Origin: Spirosoma sp. SC4-14
GTDB lineage: Bacteria; Bacteroidota; Bacteroidia; Cytophagales; Spirosomataceae
Assembly: GCF_037201965.1 (NCBI RefSeq)
Contig: NZ_CP147518.1
Coordinates: 5,573,001-5,637,000, forward strand
Reading direction: 5' to 3'
Length of the DNA: 64,000 nucleotides
Made by a program: the position numbers and the translations under genes. The notes under the pieces are model-generated. The model was not told the origin of the DNA, ran no database searches, and saw only the letters and a program-made list of their open reading frames with translations. The stretch's first letter is position 1; the number at the start of each line of letters is the position of its first letter. This document shows, one piece after another, positions 8,475 to 16,929 of the stretch.

Positions 8475-9578
8475 ATGAGTCTTAGAGCTGACTACCTGAA
8501 ATACACATTACATTTTCGCTTCGATGCAGGTACGTCACGCGGCATACTTACGGAAAAAACTTCCTATATCATTCGGTTATTTGACGACGAAGATCCAACA
8601 GTTGTTGGTTATGGTGAATGCGGCCCACTGAAAGGCTTAAGCTACGACGACCGTCCGGATTTTGAACAGCAGTTGGCTCTAAACTGTACGGAATTTAGCG
8701 ATCTGGATTTACAGTTGTTTAGCTGGAATGTGCCTATTATCCTTAATCAACTCATTAGTCCGCAATTTCCAAGCATTTTATTCGGATTCGAAACGGCCAT
8801 GCTCGACTTTCTGGCAGGTGGTCGACGCATCATTCAGGAAACTGACTTTACCCGCGGCCATCGGGCATTGCCTATCAACGGATTGATCTGGATGGGAAAG
8901 CCCGAGTTCATGCGGCAACAGATTGAAGAAAAGCTTCGGGAAGGCTATACGACCCTGAAACTAAAAATCGGTGCTATCGATTTTGAGCAGGAATGCGATC
9001 TGCTGGCTATGATTCGCGAACGTTTTACGCCCGAACAAATCACGTTGCGGGTTGATGCCAATGGTGCCTTCCGGCCCGCAGAAGCCATGAATAAGCTGGA
9101 ACGGCTGGCTACCTACGGACTCCATTCCATTGAGCAACCGATTCGGGCTGGGCAACCAGATCTCATGGCCGAACTCTGCCACCACACGCCCTTGCCGATT
9201 GCTCTCGATGAAGAACTAATCGGGCAAATGGAGTATGTGCATAAATTCAGACTCCTAAAAAAAATTCAACCGCAGTTTATTATTCTGAAACCTACATTGC
9301 TGGGCGGTTTGCGCCATTGCGACGAGTGGATTGAGCTGGCCGGACGATTAAATATTGGCTGGTGGATAACCTCTGCTCTTGAATCGAATATTGGCCTGAA
9401 CGCTATTGCACAGTATACTGCCCAATTCAGGCATCTTATTCCGCAAGGACTGGGAACAGGGCAACTCTATCATAATAATATTGAGAGCCCACTTTTCATC
9501 GAACGGGGTAACCTTTGTTACAACCCGGCCCACGCCTGGGATTTTGCGGCCCTATCGAACGGTAGTATGCAGTCGTAG
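8475..9578 (+). CDS. menC: o-Succinylbenzoate synthase (enolase superfamily)
   Basis: A 367-residue enolase-superfamily enzyme. MenC dehydrates SHCHC to o-succinylbenzoate in menaquinone synthesis. Catalytic features line up: LKLKIG with Lys162/Lys164, metal ligands Asp194 (RVDANGAF), Glu220 (SIEQPI) and Asp245 (ALDEEL), and Lys272 in ILKPTLLGG. The N-terminal capping domain has GYGECGPLKGLS. Divergent from lpxK, with about 93 bases between starts. Other superfamily members such as dipeptide epimerases share the fold, but the GECGPL and KPTLLGG forms favour MenC. No other men gene is visible here. Confidence 0.88.
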   Translation: MSLRADYLKYTLHFRFDAGTSRGILTEKTSYIIRLFDDEDPTVVGYGECGPLKGLSYDDRPDFEQQLALNCTEFSDLDLQLFSWNVPIILNQLISPQFPSILFGFETAMLDFLAGGRRIIQETDFTRGHRALPINGLIWMGKPEFMRQQIEEKLREGYTTLKLKIGAIDFEQECDLLAMIRERFTPEQITLRVDANGAFRPAEAMNKLERLATYGLHSIEQPIRAGQPDLMAELCHHTPLPIALDEELIGQMEYVHKFRLLKKIQPQFIILKPTLLGGLRHCDEWIELAGRLNIGWWITSALESNIGLNAIAQYTAQFRHLIPQGLGTGQLYHNNIESPLFIERGNLCYNPAHAWDFAALSNGSMQS

Positions 9579-9606
9579 TACCGTTCCAGATCAATAAAGC
9601 TTGTTA

Positions 9607-10518
9607 TTAAACCCAGTCGATACCTTTTTGTAGTAGACCGAGTGTATGTTCTTCGCAACTGCCGGGTTCAGGCCGAAAGTCATACGTCCAGTTAGCCTGC
9701 GGTGGCATACTCATCAGAATCGATTCGGTACGGCCATTGGTTTCCAGGCCAAACTTTGTTCCCCGATCCCACACCAGATTAAATTCTACATATCGCCCCC
9801 GACGCAATAGCTGCCACTGTTTTTCGGGTTCACCAAACGGCAAATCCCTATTCTTATGCATGAAATGCGTGTAGATAGGCGCAAACGCGTTGCCTACATC
9901 CTGCACAAAGCTGAACAGCTTAGCTTTGTGTGTGTCGTCTGATGGTTTCAGGTAATCGAAAAAAATACCGCCAATACCTCGTGTTTCCTGCCGGTGTGGA
10001 ATAAAAAAATAGTCGTCGGCCCAGGTTTTAAATGTAGCGTAGTAGGACGCATCGTGCCGGTCGCAAACGTTTTTCAGATAGGCGTGAAACCACTGGGCAT
10101 CCTCCTCAACTACATAGTGTGGCGTCAGGTCAATGCCGCCCCCAAACCAGCTCTGCCCCGTACTCATTTCAAAATACCGAACGTTCATGTGAATAATCGG
10201 CACCATTGGACTATGCGGATGCAATACAATGGAAACTCCCGTTGCGTAGAAATCGGCCGGGGTCGACAGGTTCAGCGTCCGCAATGTAGCCTGTGTAGCT
10301 TCGCCGTACACAGCCGAAAAGCCAACTCCTCCTTTTTCAATAACAGCTCCCTCGGCAATTGTTCGTGATCGGCCTCCGCCCCCACCGGGTCGTTGCCAGC
10401 TATCTTCCCGAAACTGCCCCGCGCCATCGGCTTCTGTCAATGCCTGGCAGATTCGATCCTGGAGATCTGTAAAAAAAGAGGTAATGCTATCTTTATTGAT
10501 AAATTGTTCCGATGTCAT
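9607..10518 (-). CDS. hemF: Oxygen-dependent coproporphyrinogen III oxidase
   Basis: HemF converts coproporphyrinogen III to protoporphyrinogen IX with O2 in haem synthesis, in the cytoplasm. The product is 303 residues, the usual size. Family signatures seen: GGGGGRSR, FFGGGIDLTP-like WFGGGIDLTPHYV, EEDAQWFHAYLKNVCDRHD, RGIGGIFFDYL, RRGRYVEFNLVWDRGTKFGL and SILMSMPPQANW. An upstream in-frame ATG at 10533 exists, but a TAnnTTTG promoter box at 10523-10530 lies downstream of it, so the ATG at 10518 is chosen. The expected transcript start falls on or beside this ATG, so the mRNA may be leaderless. Confidence 0.95.
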   Translation of the reverse strand: MTSEQFINKDSITSFFTDLQDRICQALTEADGAGQFREDSWQRPGGGGGRSRTIAEGAVIEKGGVGFSAVYGEATQATLRTLNLSTPADFYATGVSIVLHPHSPMVPIIHMNVRYFEMSTGQSWFGGGIDLTPHYVVEEDAQWFHAYLKNVCDRHDASYYATFKTWADDYFFIPHRQETRGIGGIFFDYLKPSDDTHKAKLFSFVQDVGNAFAPIYTHFMHKNRDLPFGEPEKQWQLLRRGRYVEFNLVWDRGTKFGLETNGRTESILMSMPPQANWTYDFRPEPGSCEEHTLGLLQKGIDWV

Positions 10519-10522
10519 AGCG

Positions 10523-10530
10523 CAAAGATA
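10523..10530 (-). promoter_or_regulatory. TAnnTTTG promoter of hemF
   Basis: Minus-strand TATCTTTG is an exact match to the Bacteroidota -7 box. It lies in the 19-base gap between the upstream AlbA_2 gene and hemF, ending 4 bases before the hemF ATG at 10518. Transcription would start at or next to the start codon. Confidence 0.65.
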
Positions 10531-10537
10531 CACACGA

Positions 10538-11164
10538 TCATTCTGTAAGCTTCAACGCATACCGCACCGGACGTGGTTTGTCGATCATGAGCAGCAACCC
10601 CTGCTCGGCAAGCTGGCGAAGCAACTTACCCGCCCGGTATTCTGATACATTAATTAGTTTGGCAAACCGATCGGCCGTGATATGATCGTTTTTACGTAAA
10701 AACTGAATGAGTGTTCGGGCAGTAGGCGATTGCAGCAATTGACTCCCGGCAGATTCTGGCGTGATAATTAATCGATTGGTTGGCACTGACTTATCTTTAG
10801 CGCGAACATAAATAGTTCGTTTTCCGGATTCGTCAACTGCATAATGCGGCTTTTCTTCACTTTCAGCAACCCTGATCAGTAAGACAATACGGCCATCGGG
10901 GGCCAATACTTCATAACTTACAGAAAGGGCCGGTTCAACAAATTGGTCAGTTGCTTCTTCAATTTTACGAATTTCCCGAAACTCAGAAGGTACGCCAACA
11001 ATTTTTCCATCGTCAGATACCCCAATCAGCAGTTCGCCCCCCACTGTATTGGCAAACGCTGCTAATGTCCGGGCTATTCGTTGAGGTGAAGAAATAGATC
11101 GTTTAAACTCCAAACGAATATTTTCTCCCTGCGAAATAATACTGTTGAGATCGTTTCTTGTCAT
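10538..11164 (-). CDS. AlbA_2 domain protein with winged-helix C-terminus
   Basis: A 208-residue cytoplasmic protein. The N-terminal half (SQGENIRLEFKRSISSPQ, TLAAFANTVGGELLIGVSDDG) is the AlbA_2/Schlafen-like putative DNA-binding domain, often annotated as ATP-binding. The C-terminal part (TARTLIQFLRKNDHITADRFAKL through GKLLRQLAEQGLL) looks like a winged helix-turn-helix. This domain order is common in bacterial regulators of unknown target. The longer AAA_4 ATPase C-terminal region of some relatives is absent. It is followed by hemF on the same strand, which carries its own promoter, so any functional link is uncertain. Confidence 0.82.
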   Translation of the reverse strand: MTRNDLNSIISQGENIRLEFKRSISSPQRIARTLAAFANTVGGELLIGVSDDGKIVGVPSEFREIRKIEEATDQFVEPALSVSYEVLAPDGRIVLLIRVAESEEKPHYAVDESGKRTIYVRAKDKSVPTNRLIITPESAGSQLLQSPTARTLIQFLRKNDHITADRFAKLINVSEYRAGKLLRQLAEQGLLLMIDKPRPVRYALKLTE

Positions 11165-11695
11165 AGATTAATAACAAAAAAGTTGAAGAGTTGTCCATCT
11201 TTTTTGTTCTCCAGCCATGCACAAGTTAACTTCCCGGAATATTCACTATCGACTCTTTCTATCATTATTCAGAACAGAATAGCTCAGAACTTATAACTGA
11301 AGCTAAATATATAAAAAAGGTATTGATGCCGAAACAGCCAGCGCATCAATACCTTTTTTAGTTCTAGCCCTATTGAAGCTTATAAGTATAGCGTTTTCGC
11401 CTGAATAGCGCTATTGTGGTGTTTTTCAATTAGCAGAAGCCGTAGAACCGATTCAGACAATATAACAAGGCAAATTGCCCATAAGCCACCGTTTAATCTC
11501 TATCCATAAAACGCCAGCTTACAAACAGCAATGCTAATCAAAAACATAAATTACTTATTTACAACTGCTTACGCATTTTTATCAGATTGTATGTTGGCAA
11601 ATCATATTCGTCGATTGAAAAATTGCGGATTCTGCACGAAACGCTCCTAGTCCAAATCTGCAATCAGTTTCATGGGTCCGTTACAGACAAACAGA
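11165..11695. other. Gene-free stretch with one terminator
   Basis: An AT-rich intergenic region of about 530 bases between the AlbA_2 gene (start at 11164) and the 3' end of a small zinc-ribbon gene. Apart from the perfect 18-bp hairpin at 11312-11360 no gene or clear signal is seen. A small RNA cannot be excluded. Confidence 0.5.
11312..11360. terminator. Perfect 18-bp hairpin with A/T tails
   Basis: Arms 11312-11329 and 11343-11360 are perfect reverse complements (TAAAAAAGGTATTGATGC) with a 13-base loop. The six-A and six-T ends give terminator form on both strands. It is 336 bases from the nearest stop codon of a gene reading towards it (11696, minus), so the transcript it ends is unclear. 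Confidence 0.8.
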
Positions 11696-11917
11696 TTAAC
11701 CTATTTTCACAAAGCGCTTCATACACGCGTAGCATATGTAGCCTTTTGTTGGCAAAAAGAACAATAAACTTTTAAAGAGGAAGGGCCTTGCGGTTCGTTC
11801 AAGCGAAATTTCCTGCTTACAAGCCGGACATTGAGCTTTAAAAGTAATCCGGTAATAAATTAGAGAACCTATCAGGAAGACGGCGAACAATACACCAACC
11901 AATAATAATATTTTCAT
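11696..11917 (-). CDS. Small membrane-anchored zinc-ribbon protein
   Basis: A 73-residue protein. Residues 1-24 form one membrane segment (MKILLLVGVLFAVFLIGSLI). After it come two Cys pairs, CPAC and CYAC, about 33 residues apart, the arrangement of a zinc ribbon or rubredoxin-like knuckle. The size, start and paired cysteines support a real gene, although no family is recognised. It stands alone on the minus strand with long AT-rich flanks. A weak TAnnTTTA box lies upstream. Confidence 0.6.
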   Translation of the reverse strand: MKILLLVGVLFAVFLIGSLIYYRITFKAQCPACKQEISLERTARPFLFKSLLFFLPTKGYICYACMKRFVKIG

Positions 11918-12143
11918 AATAGGGAGTACGTTTAAGCGAGTAATTGTATATAAAGTTATTACTGCCTATTGGTATATCTCCCACCTTCTATATATCCTAA
12001 ATAATAAATTTACTAATAGGAGGTTAAGGGTGATAAAATCACAAATAATAGTCTAAAATTTATATTACTATTCTTTTTATTTGCATTCTACAGATAGTAT
12101 AAATTATATAAACTTAAAACGGCTAGTTGAACAGGCTATAAAG

Positions 12144-12173
12144 AAGCCCCGTAAGGACTAGTTTACGGGGCTT
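12144..12173 (-). terminator. Terminator after AT-hook gene
   Basis: Arms AAGCCCCGTAA (12144-12154) and TTACGGGGCTT (12163-12173) pair perfectly over an 8-base loop. On the minus strand the stem is followed by a T-rich tract. It lies 40 bases beyond the stop of the minus-strand gene at 12213. Confidence 0.75.
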
Positions 12174-12212
12174 AATGACTGATACTATTTACTCCAGACA
12201 GTTACTACAACT

Positions 12213-12683
12213 CTATCCTTGTGCTACCTTTGGTTTTCGGCCACGCGGCTTGCCTGTATAAACAGCTTTAGGTGCCTGATCGTTAAGCTGCAATTCATAT
12301 CCTTCTATTCCATCGCCAAAATCGAAGGGCTTAACCGTAAACAGATATTTAGTTCTCGTATAATCAATACCGTTGTTTTGTAGAATAAAAGGTAACGAAA
12401 CGCTATAGCTTTTAGCTGCCTTTTCCAGAACAAACGCACCATCCTGATCGTCGCCAGCAGGAACCAGATATAACGATTTAATTTTCCGTTTTCCTTCTTC
12501 AGCACCTATTTTAAACTTCGCATTGCTCGGGTCAAAGTCTAATTTAGCAATTGATTTCTGCGGAAAAACAAGCTTTCCTGCCGACGAGATATAGCCGGTA
12601 ATGGGGGTTGACTTTGTAACTTTTTTCTCTTTTGGCTTGCTGTTCTCCTGGGGCGAAAAGAACCGAATTTGAGTTGCTTTCAT
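12213..12683 (-). CDS. Conserved-looking protein with C-terminal AT-hook
   Basis: A 156-residue soluble protein of unrecognised family. The N-terminus (MKATQIRFFSPQENSKPKEK) is basic and low in order; the middle reads TPITGYISSAGKLVFPQKSI and KFKIGAEEGKRKIKSLYLVP, which suggests a small beta fold. The C-terminus KPRGRKPKV contains the GRKP/PRGR core of an AT-hook, a minor-groove DNA-binding motif. It may be a nucleoid-associated or regulatory protein. It is monocistronic, with its own terminator at 12144-12173. Confidence 0.72.
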   Translation of the reverse strand: MKATQIRFFSPQENSKPKEKKVTKSTPITGYISSAGKLVFPQKSIAKLDFDPSNAKFKIGAEEGKRKIKSLYLVPAGDDQDGAFVLEKAAKSYSVSLPFILQNNGIDYTRTKYLFTVKPFDFGDGIEGYELQLNDQAPKAVYTGKPRGRKPKVAQG

Positions 12684-13175
12684 ACTAAGCCTAGTTTTTT
12701 ATAGATATAATTCAAACGCGAATATAATAAGTCTGATTGTATATCAGTAATTTTTGCCATTTATTCCGCAAGCATCTTCAATAATAGCTACGGTTTAAAG
12801 CAGGAATTAATAGTTGAGAGAAAAATAAATTAATCGGCTACCAAAATTAAGAAGCTGCTTTTCCAGACAAAAAAGGAATTACTAAAATAGAAGCGGATAA
12901 ATTATTGCCTATGAGCCGGAAACGTTCAATCGTAAACAAAAAGCCATTCCAGATTTTTAAAAAGATGCTCTTTAACAAGGTAACACCTTTCTGCACAAGT
13001 CAATGATTACCTATAGGCAGATACATTAATTATGTTGAACGTATCATTTGCCCTGTACATATGCAAACAAAATCATTTATACGTTTGCTATAACGGCGAA
13101 AAAAATAGCATTCATAAAATGGGCTACTGCCGAATAATCCATCAGGATGAGGATGTACAAATGCTAACGGGTCTT
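12684..13175. other. AT-rich intergenic region, no gene seen
   Basis: About 490 bases between the AT-hook gene start and the end of the histidine kinase gene. Short open frames at 13030-13349 overlap the kinase on the opposite strand or lack any recognisable protein features. No strong hairpin or repeat noticed. Confidence 0.5.
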
Positions 13176-14459
13176 TTAATTTATTTTGTCGGGAAGTGCC
13201 TGCGTCAGGCAAAACAGATGTTGCCCTCCATTTTCTGCGTAAGTTATCTGCAAGCCATAGCTATCGCAGATTTGTTTAACAATCGACAAGCCCAATCCAA
13301 CGGAGTCGGTTCCGGTTCCTTCTTTCTTAAATCGCTCGAAAAGCCGTAGGGGATCATTTACCAGTTTAGCGCCCGTATTGCTCAGGCACAACCACGACAG
13401 CGTCGATTGAAGATTTATCTGACCACCGGGCATATTATGTTTAATGGCATTATTAACCAGATTCATTACCAGACTATCGGCGAGTGCAACAGGCAATTGT
13501 ATAGTGAAAGGTTCATCTGCCTGTATACAAACATCGATTGCCTTAAATGAAAGAACATCGTCCATATCCCGCAATTTTTCGGTTAGCAACTGAGTCAAAT
13601 TAACCCGCTGACTCCCCTGAAACTGGTGATTTTCAATCTTGGCTAATAATAATAATCCCTGATTTAAGCGGGCCATACGCCGGGAAGCCTGATAAATAGA
13701 CTCGATCCAGTTTGTTTGCGATTCAGTCAGTTTTTCGCTCTGAATCAACTGCTCTACCTTTGCATTGATAAGGGCTAGCGGTGTTTGCATTTCATGAGAT
13801 GCATTTTCGGTAAACTCCTTCAGGCTGCGGTAGTCCTGTTGCATCTTATCCGCCATTTTTTTCAGAACTTCGTTTAGTTCATTAAATTCTGTGATTTCAG
13901 AATGAGATAATTTTAACGGATGACCACTAGTGAGATTAAAGACTTTTATCCGCGATAAGGTATCATAAAATGGATGCCAGAGTCGGCCCGATAATTTTCC
14001 CTGAAACCAGAATGTACCCAGGAGTAATATACCTAAAAAAGTAGCCATAGTTACGGTAATTACCTCAATAAGCCGATACGTCTGAATGAGTGACTTACGG
14101 ATAGAAACCCGATGCCATACTCCCTGAATGGGCACATAAAAGGTTAATTGCCGAAAAGGTACCAGCTCGTTGTCGTATCGATTCTGAATCAGCGTATCGG
14201 TTAAAGACTCCTGCAACGACCCAGGCTTATGAGTGAGCGGTATCACCTCAATTTTATTTTCAACAAAATAAGGACTGCTCGACCATGTGTTATGCATACG
14301 GATATAGGCTTCGAAATCCCGGCGTTCGACCTGCAACCGACTTTCTACTTCATCATAAATCAACAGCCGAATAATCTGGTAAAATACCAGTGCTGTAAGC
14401 AAATAAATAACCAGCGAGAAAGCCAGATAGATGCGGTTCGTTTTAACGAGTAGTTTCAC
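13176..14459 (-). CDS. Sensor histidine kinase (HisKA type)
   Basis: A 427-residue inner-membrane kinase. TM1 at about 10-32 and TM2 at about 131-152 bracket a periplasmic sensor region. The phospho-accepting His222 lies in ENASHEMQTPLALI, and the ATP-binding domain has MNLVNNAIKHN (N box) and SVGLGLSIVKQI (G box). It begins with GTG at 14459, overlapping the stop of the response regulator gene by 4 bases (GTGA), so the two are translationally coupled and form a two-component pair. Stimulus unknown. Confidence 0.93.
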   Translation of the reverse strand: MKLLVKTNRIYLAFSLVIYLLTALVFYQIIRLLIYDEVESRLQVERRDFEAYIRMHNTWSSSPYFVENKIEVIPLTHKPGSLQESLTDTLIQNRYDNELVPFRQLTFYVPIQGVWHRVSIRKSLIQTYRLIEVITVTMATFLGILLLGTFWFQGKLSGRLWHPFYDTLSRIKVFNLTSGHPLKLSHSEITEFNELNEVLKKMADKMQQDYRSLKEFTENASHEMQTPLALINAKVEQLIQSEKLTESQTNWIESIYQASRRMARLNQGLLLLAKIENHQFQGSQRVNLTQLLTEKLRDMDDVLSFKAIDVCIQADEPFTIQLPVALADSLVMNLVNNAIKHNMPGGQINLQSTLSWLCLSNTGAKLVNDPLRLFERFKKEGTGTDSVGLGLSIVKQICDSYGLQITYAENGGQHLFCLTQALPDKIN

Positions 14460-15133
14460 AAATTGCTAAATTTATAGCCGATACCATATATAGACTGCAC
14501 ATAGTCGGCACCGCCTTTTTCGATCAGTTTTCGGCGTAGATTTTTAATATGGGAATAGACCATATCGAACGAGTCGACGGAGTCGATGTTGTCGCCCCAA
14601 AGATGTTCGGCAATCGATGCTTTGGTCAGTGCTACATCAATATTCGACAAAAAGTACAATAACAGATCATATTCCTTACGCGACAAAGTTGTGATCTGAC
14701 CATGCACAAAAACCTTTCTTGTATGCGGCACCACCACAATTTCCTGAAAACGAATTTCGGTATGACCACCAAACTGCCGTCGACGAAGCAATGATTTTAC
14801 CCGCGCATTCAGTTCTGATAAATGAAACGGTTTTGTCAGATAATCGTCGGAGCCAATTTCCAGGCCTCTGAGTTTATCTTCCAGAGCATTTCGGGCCGAA
14901 ATAATTATAATTCCGGTGGTGGCAGCGAGCCGTTTCAAAGCCTGAATTAGTTGAAAACCATCGCCATCAGGAAGCGTTAGATCAACAATAATGCAATCGT
15001 AGGTGTAGAGGTATATTTTTTCATCGGCATCCTGAAATGTAGCTGCCGTTTCGCAAACGTATCCTTCTTTCACCATATAATCGGTGATACTTTCGGCCAA
15101 TCCTTTTTCGTCTTCAACTACCAGAACTTTCAT
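14456..15133 (-). CDS. OmpR-family response regulator
   Basis: A 225-residue regulator. The receiver has VVEDE at 5-9, phospho-acceptor Asp51 in CIIVDLTLPDGDG and the switch Lys in DYLTKPF. The C-terminal winged helix (TLSRKEYDLLLYFLSN, LWGDNIDSVDSFDMVYSHIKNLRRKL) binds DNA. The ATG at 15133 (MKVLVVEDE) is preferred over one seven codons upstream because family proteins start here. Its partner kinase overlaps the 3' end. The divergent aldo/keto reductase is 275 bases away and is a possible target. Confidence 0.94.
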   Translation of the reverse strand: MKVLVVEDEKGLAESITDYMVKEGYVCETAATFQDADEKIYLYTYDCIIVDLTLPDGDGFQLIQALKRLAATTGIIIISARNALEDKLRGLEIGSDDYLTKPFHLSELNARVKSLLRRRQFGGHTEIRFQEIVVVPHTRKVFVHGQITTLSRKEYDLLLYFLSNIDVALTKASIAEHLWGDNIDSVDSFDMVYSHIKNLRRKLIEKGGADYVQSIYGIGYKFSNL

Positions 15134-15408
15134 ACCGTTGTTTATCCAGATCAAGTGCCAAAATAGCCGTCAATTCTGGAAAGATTTAGGACATCTTCTC
15201 TCCTTTGTTTTCCGCAATCGCAGTGTTTTCTCCTTAACAGGTAATCCCCGCAAGTTGTCTCCATATCGTATGTACACCATCGACTGAGCAGTTGTGGCAG
15301 CACAACGTTAAACATAATCCTTTATTCGGCCTGTCACCTCTCGTTTCAGATAGTTAGTAACTTGCGCACTACTCACAATGACAGGGTTTCAACATAATTA
15401 AACAACGT

Positions 15409-16446
15409 ATGGACTATAGACGATTAGGTGCTTCGGGGTTAAAAGTGCCCGTACTGAGCTTTGGAACCGCAACATTTGGAGGTGGAACCGATTTTTTCAA
15501 AGCCTGGGGCGCGACCCAGGTAGAAGAGGCAGCCCGAATGGTAAACCTTTGCCTCGATGCCGGTTTAACACTATTTGATACGGCAAATGTTTATTCGCTC
15601 GGTTTGTCAGAAGAAATTTTGGGGAAAGCCATCAACGGTCTTCGGGACAAACTCCTGATTTCGACCAAGGCTACCTTTAAAATGGGCAGTGGTCCTAACG
15701 ACTATGGCTCTTCGCGTTTTCATCTGATCAGGTCCTGCGAAGACAGTCTGCGTCGACTGAATACCGATTATATCGACATCTACCATATGCATGGCTTCGA
15801 TAGCCAAACCCCCATTGACGAAACGCTCAATGCGCTCGACAACCTGGTGCAGAGCGGTAAAGTGCGTTACATTGCCTGTTCGAATTTTTCGGGCTGGCAT
15901 CTGATGAAGTCGCTTTCCATTTCAGAACGCTATGGCTGGTCGAAATATGTGGCGCATCAGGCCCATTACTCGCTCTTAAGCCGGGAGTTCGAATGGGAAT
16001 TGATGCCCCTTGGTCTGGATCAGCACATTGGAACCATTGTCTGGAGCCCGCTCTCGGCTGGGCGTTTAGGAGGTAAGTACCGTCGTAGCCAGCCACTTCC
16101 GCAGGAGAGTCGTATTGCGCAGGGTGGTGGCGAAGGGCCGGCCATTGCGCCAGAATTTTTGTATGGGATAGTCGATGCTCTGGATGAAGTAGCCGAAGAA
16201 ACCGGCAAAACTGTAGCGCAGGTTGCCCTGAACTGGGTATTGCAGCGCCCAACAGTTTGTAATGTGGTCATCGGTGCCCGAAACGAAGAGCAATTGAAGC
16301 AAAATCTGGGCGCAGTAGGCTGGAACCTAACAACGGATCAGATCAAAAAACTGGATGCCGCCAGCAATCGCGACCCGATTTACCCCTATTGGCATCAGCG
16401 CAAATCGCCCGCTCTCAATCCGATCCCTAATTTCTATAGGCAGTAG
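15409..16446 (+). CDS. Aldo/keto reductase
   Basis: A 345-residue NADPH-dependent (beta/alpha)8 barrel enzyme. The family tetrad is present as Asp57 (LFDTANVY), Tyr62, Lys87 (ISTKATF) and His128 (IYHMHGF). The cofactor end carries VVIGARNEEQLKQNL, typical of the YghZ/general-stress-69-like subgroup. Substrate unknown, probably small aldehydes or ketones. Divergent from the OmpR/HisKA pair. An 18-bp stem hairpin follows the stop by one base. Confidence 0.93.
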   Translation: MDYRRLGASGLKVPVLSFGTATFGGGTDFFKAWGATQVEEAARMVNLCLDAGLTLFDTANVYSLGLSEEILGKAINGLRDKLLISTKATFKMGSGPNDYGSSRFHLIRSCEDSLRRLNTDYIDIYHMHGFDSQTPIDETLNALDNLVQSGKVRYIACSNFSGWHLMKSLSISERYGWSKYVAHQAHYSLLSREFEWELMPLGLDQHIGTIVWSPLSAGRLGGKYRRSQPLPQESRIAQGGGEGPAIAPEFLYGIVDALDEVAEETGKTVAQVALNWVLQRPTVCNVVIGARNEEQLKQNLGAVGWNLTTDQIKKLDAASNRDPIYPYWHQRKSPALNPIPNFYRQ

Positions 16447-16447
16447 C

Positions 16448-16491
16448 TTAGTCATTTGTTATTGGGAATCAAGCCAATGGCAAATGACTAA
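16448..16491 (+). terminator. Hairpin after aldo/keto reductase (word repeat)
   Basis: Arms TTAGTCATTTGTTATTGG (16448-16465) and CCAATGGCAAATGACTAA (16474-16491) match at 16 of 18 positions over an 8-base loop. No T-run follows. The TTAGTCATT/AATGACTAA words recur in other intergenic repeats of this window, so it may be a repeat element serving as a terminator. Confidence 0.6.
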
Positions 16492-16508
16492 CCACCAAAG
16501 TTTACTTT

Positions 16509-16778
16509 ATGGCTATGAACGAAAATAGAAAACTCCCAATAGTTATTCTTTGTTATACGTTGGCTACACTGATAGTAGTTTTTAACAATGAACTTTTTAT
16601 CTTTCTAGCCGATGTTTTATCAACAAGGGTGAACGAGCATAGACTGTCTATTTCTTGGTTTTTGCTGTGGATTAGTTTTTTTCCATTAGTACTGATTAGG
16701 TATATAATGAAACAGTTATGGCTAAGTTTTGTCGTCTTCCTAATCTTTGGGTTACTTTTTAAAGTAAATGGGCTATAA
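16509..16778 (+). CDS. Small integral membrane protein, unknown
   Basis: An 89-residue protein made almost wholly of three predicted membrane segments (about residues 10-34, 46-66 and 67-86). Two close ATGs (16509, 16515) could be the start. Codon use is more AT-rich than in neighbours, and no family is recognised. It lies between two word-repeat hairpins, 62 bases after the aldo/keto reductase. It may be real but could be a chance open frame. Confidence 0.45.
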   Translation: MAMNENRKLPIVILCYTLATLIVVFNNELFIFLADVLSTRVNEHRLSISWFLLWISFFPLVLIRYIMKQLWLSFVVFLIFGLLFKVNGL

Positions 16779-16861
16779 CTAACGTACTCATCTTGCCTGT
16801 CGGTGATACAATCACCAAGAAACGATAAGAATGTATTCTTTATCATTGGTTAATTGTAAAC

Positions 16862-16894
16862 AGACCTAAAAGGTTTTGGAAACCTTTTAGGTCT
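16862..16894. terminator. Perfect 15-bp hairpin (AGACCTAAAAGGTTT)
   Basis: Arms 16862-16876 and 16880-16894 are perfect reverse complements around a TGG loop. The AT-rich stem gives T-runs on both strands. It lies 80 bases after the small membrane gene, and is followed by AATGACTAATGAC words at 16929-16941. Confidence 0.7.
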
Positions 16895-16929
16895 AACTTA
16901 GACAAGTACCAGCTAATGACCGATAGCCA

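Noticed and set aside
11587-11775. Plus-strand open frame of 62 codons
   Set aside because: Overlaps the zinc-ribbon gene; sequence shows no protein-like features.
13032-13349. Plus-strand open frame of 105 codons
   Set aside because: Overlaps the 3' end of the histidine kinase gene on the other strand and has no recognisable domain or plausible composition.
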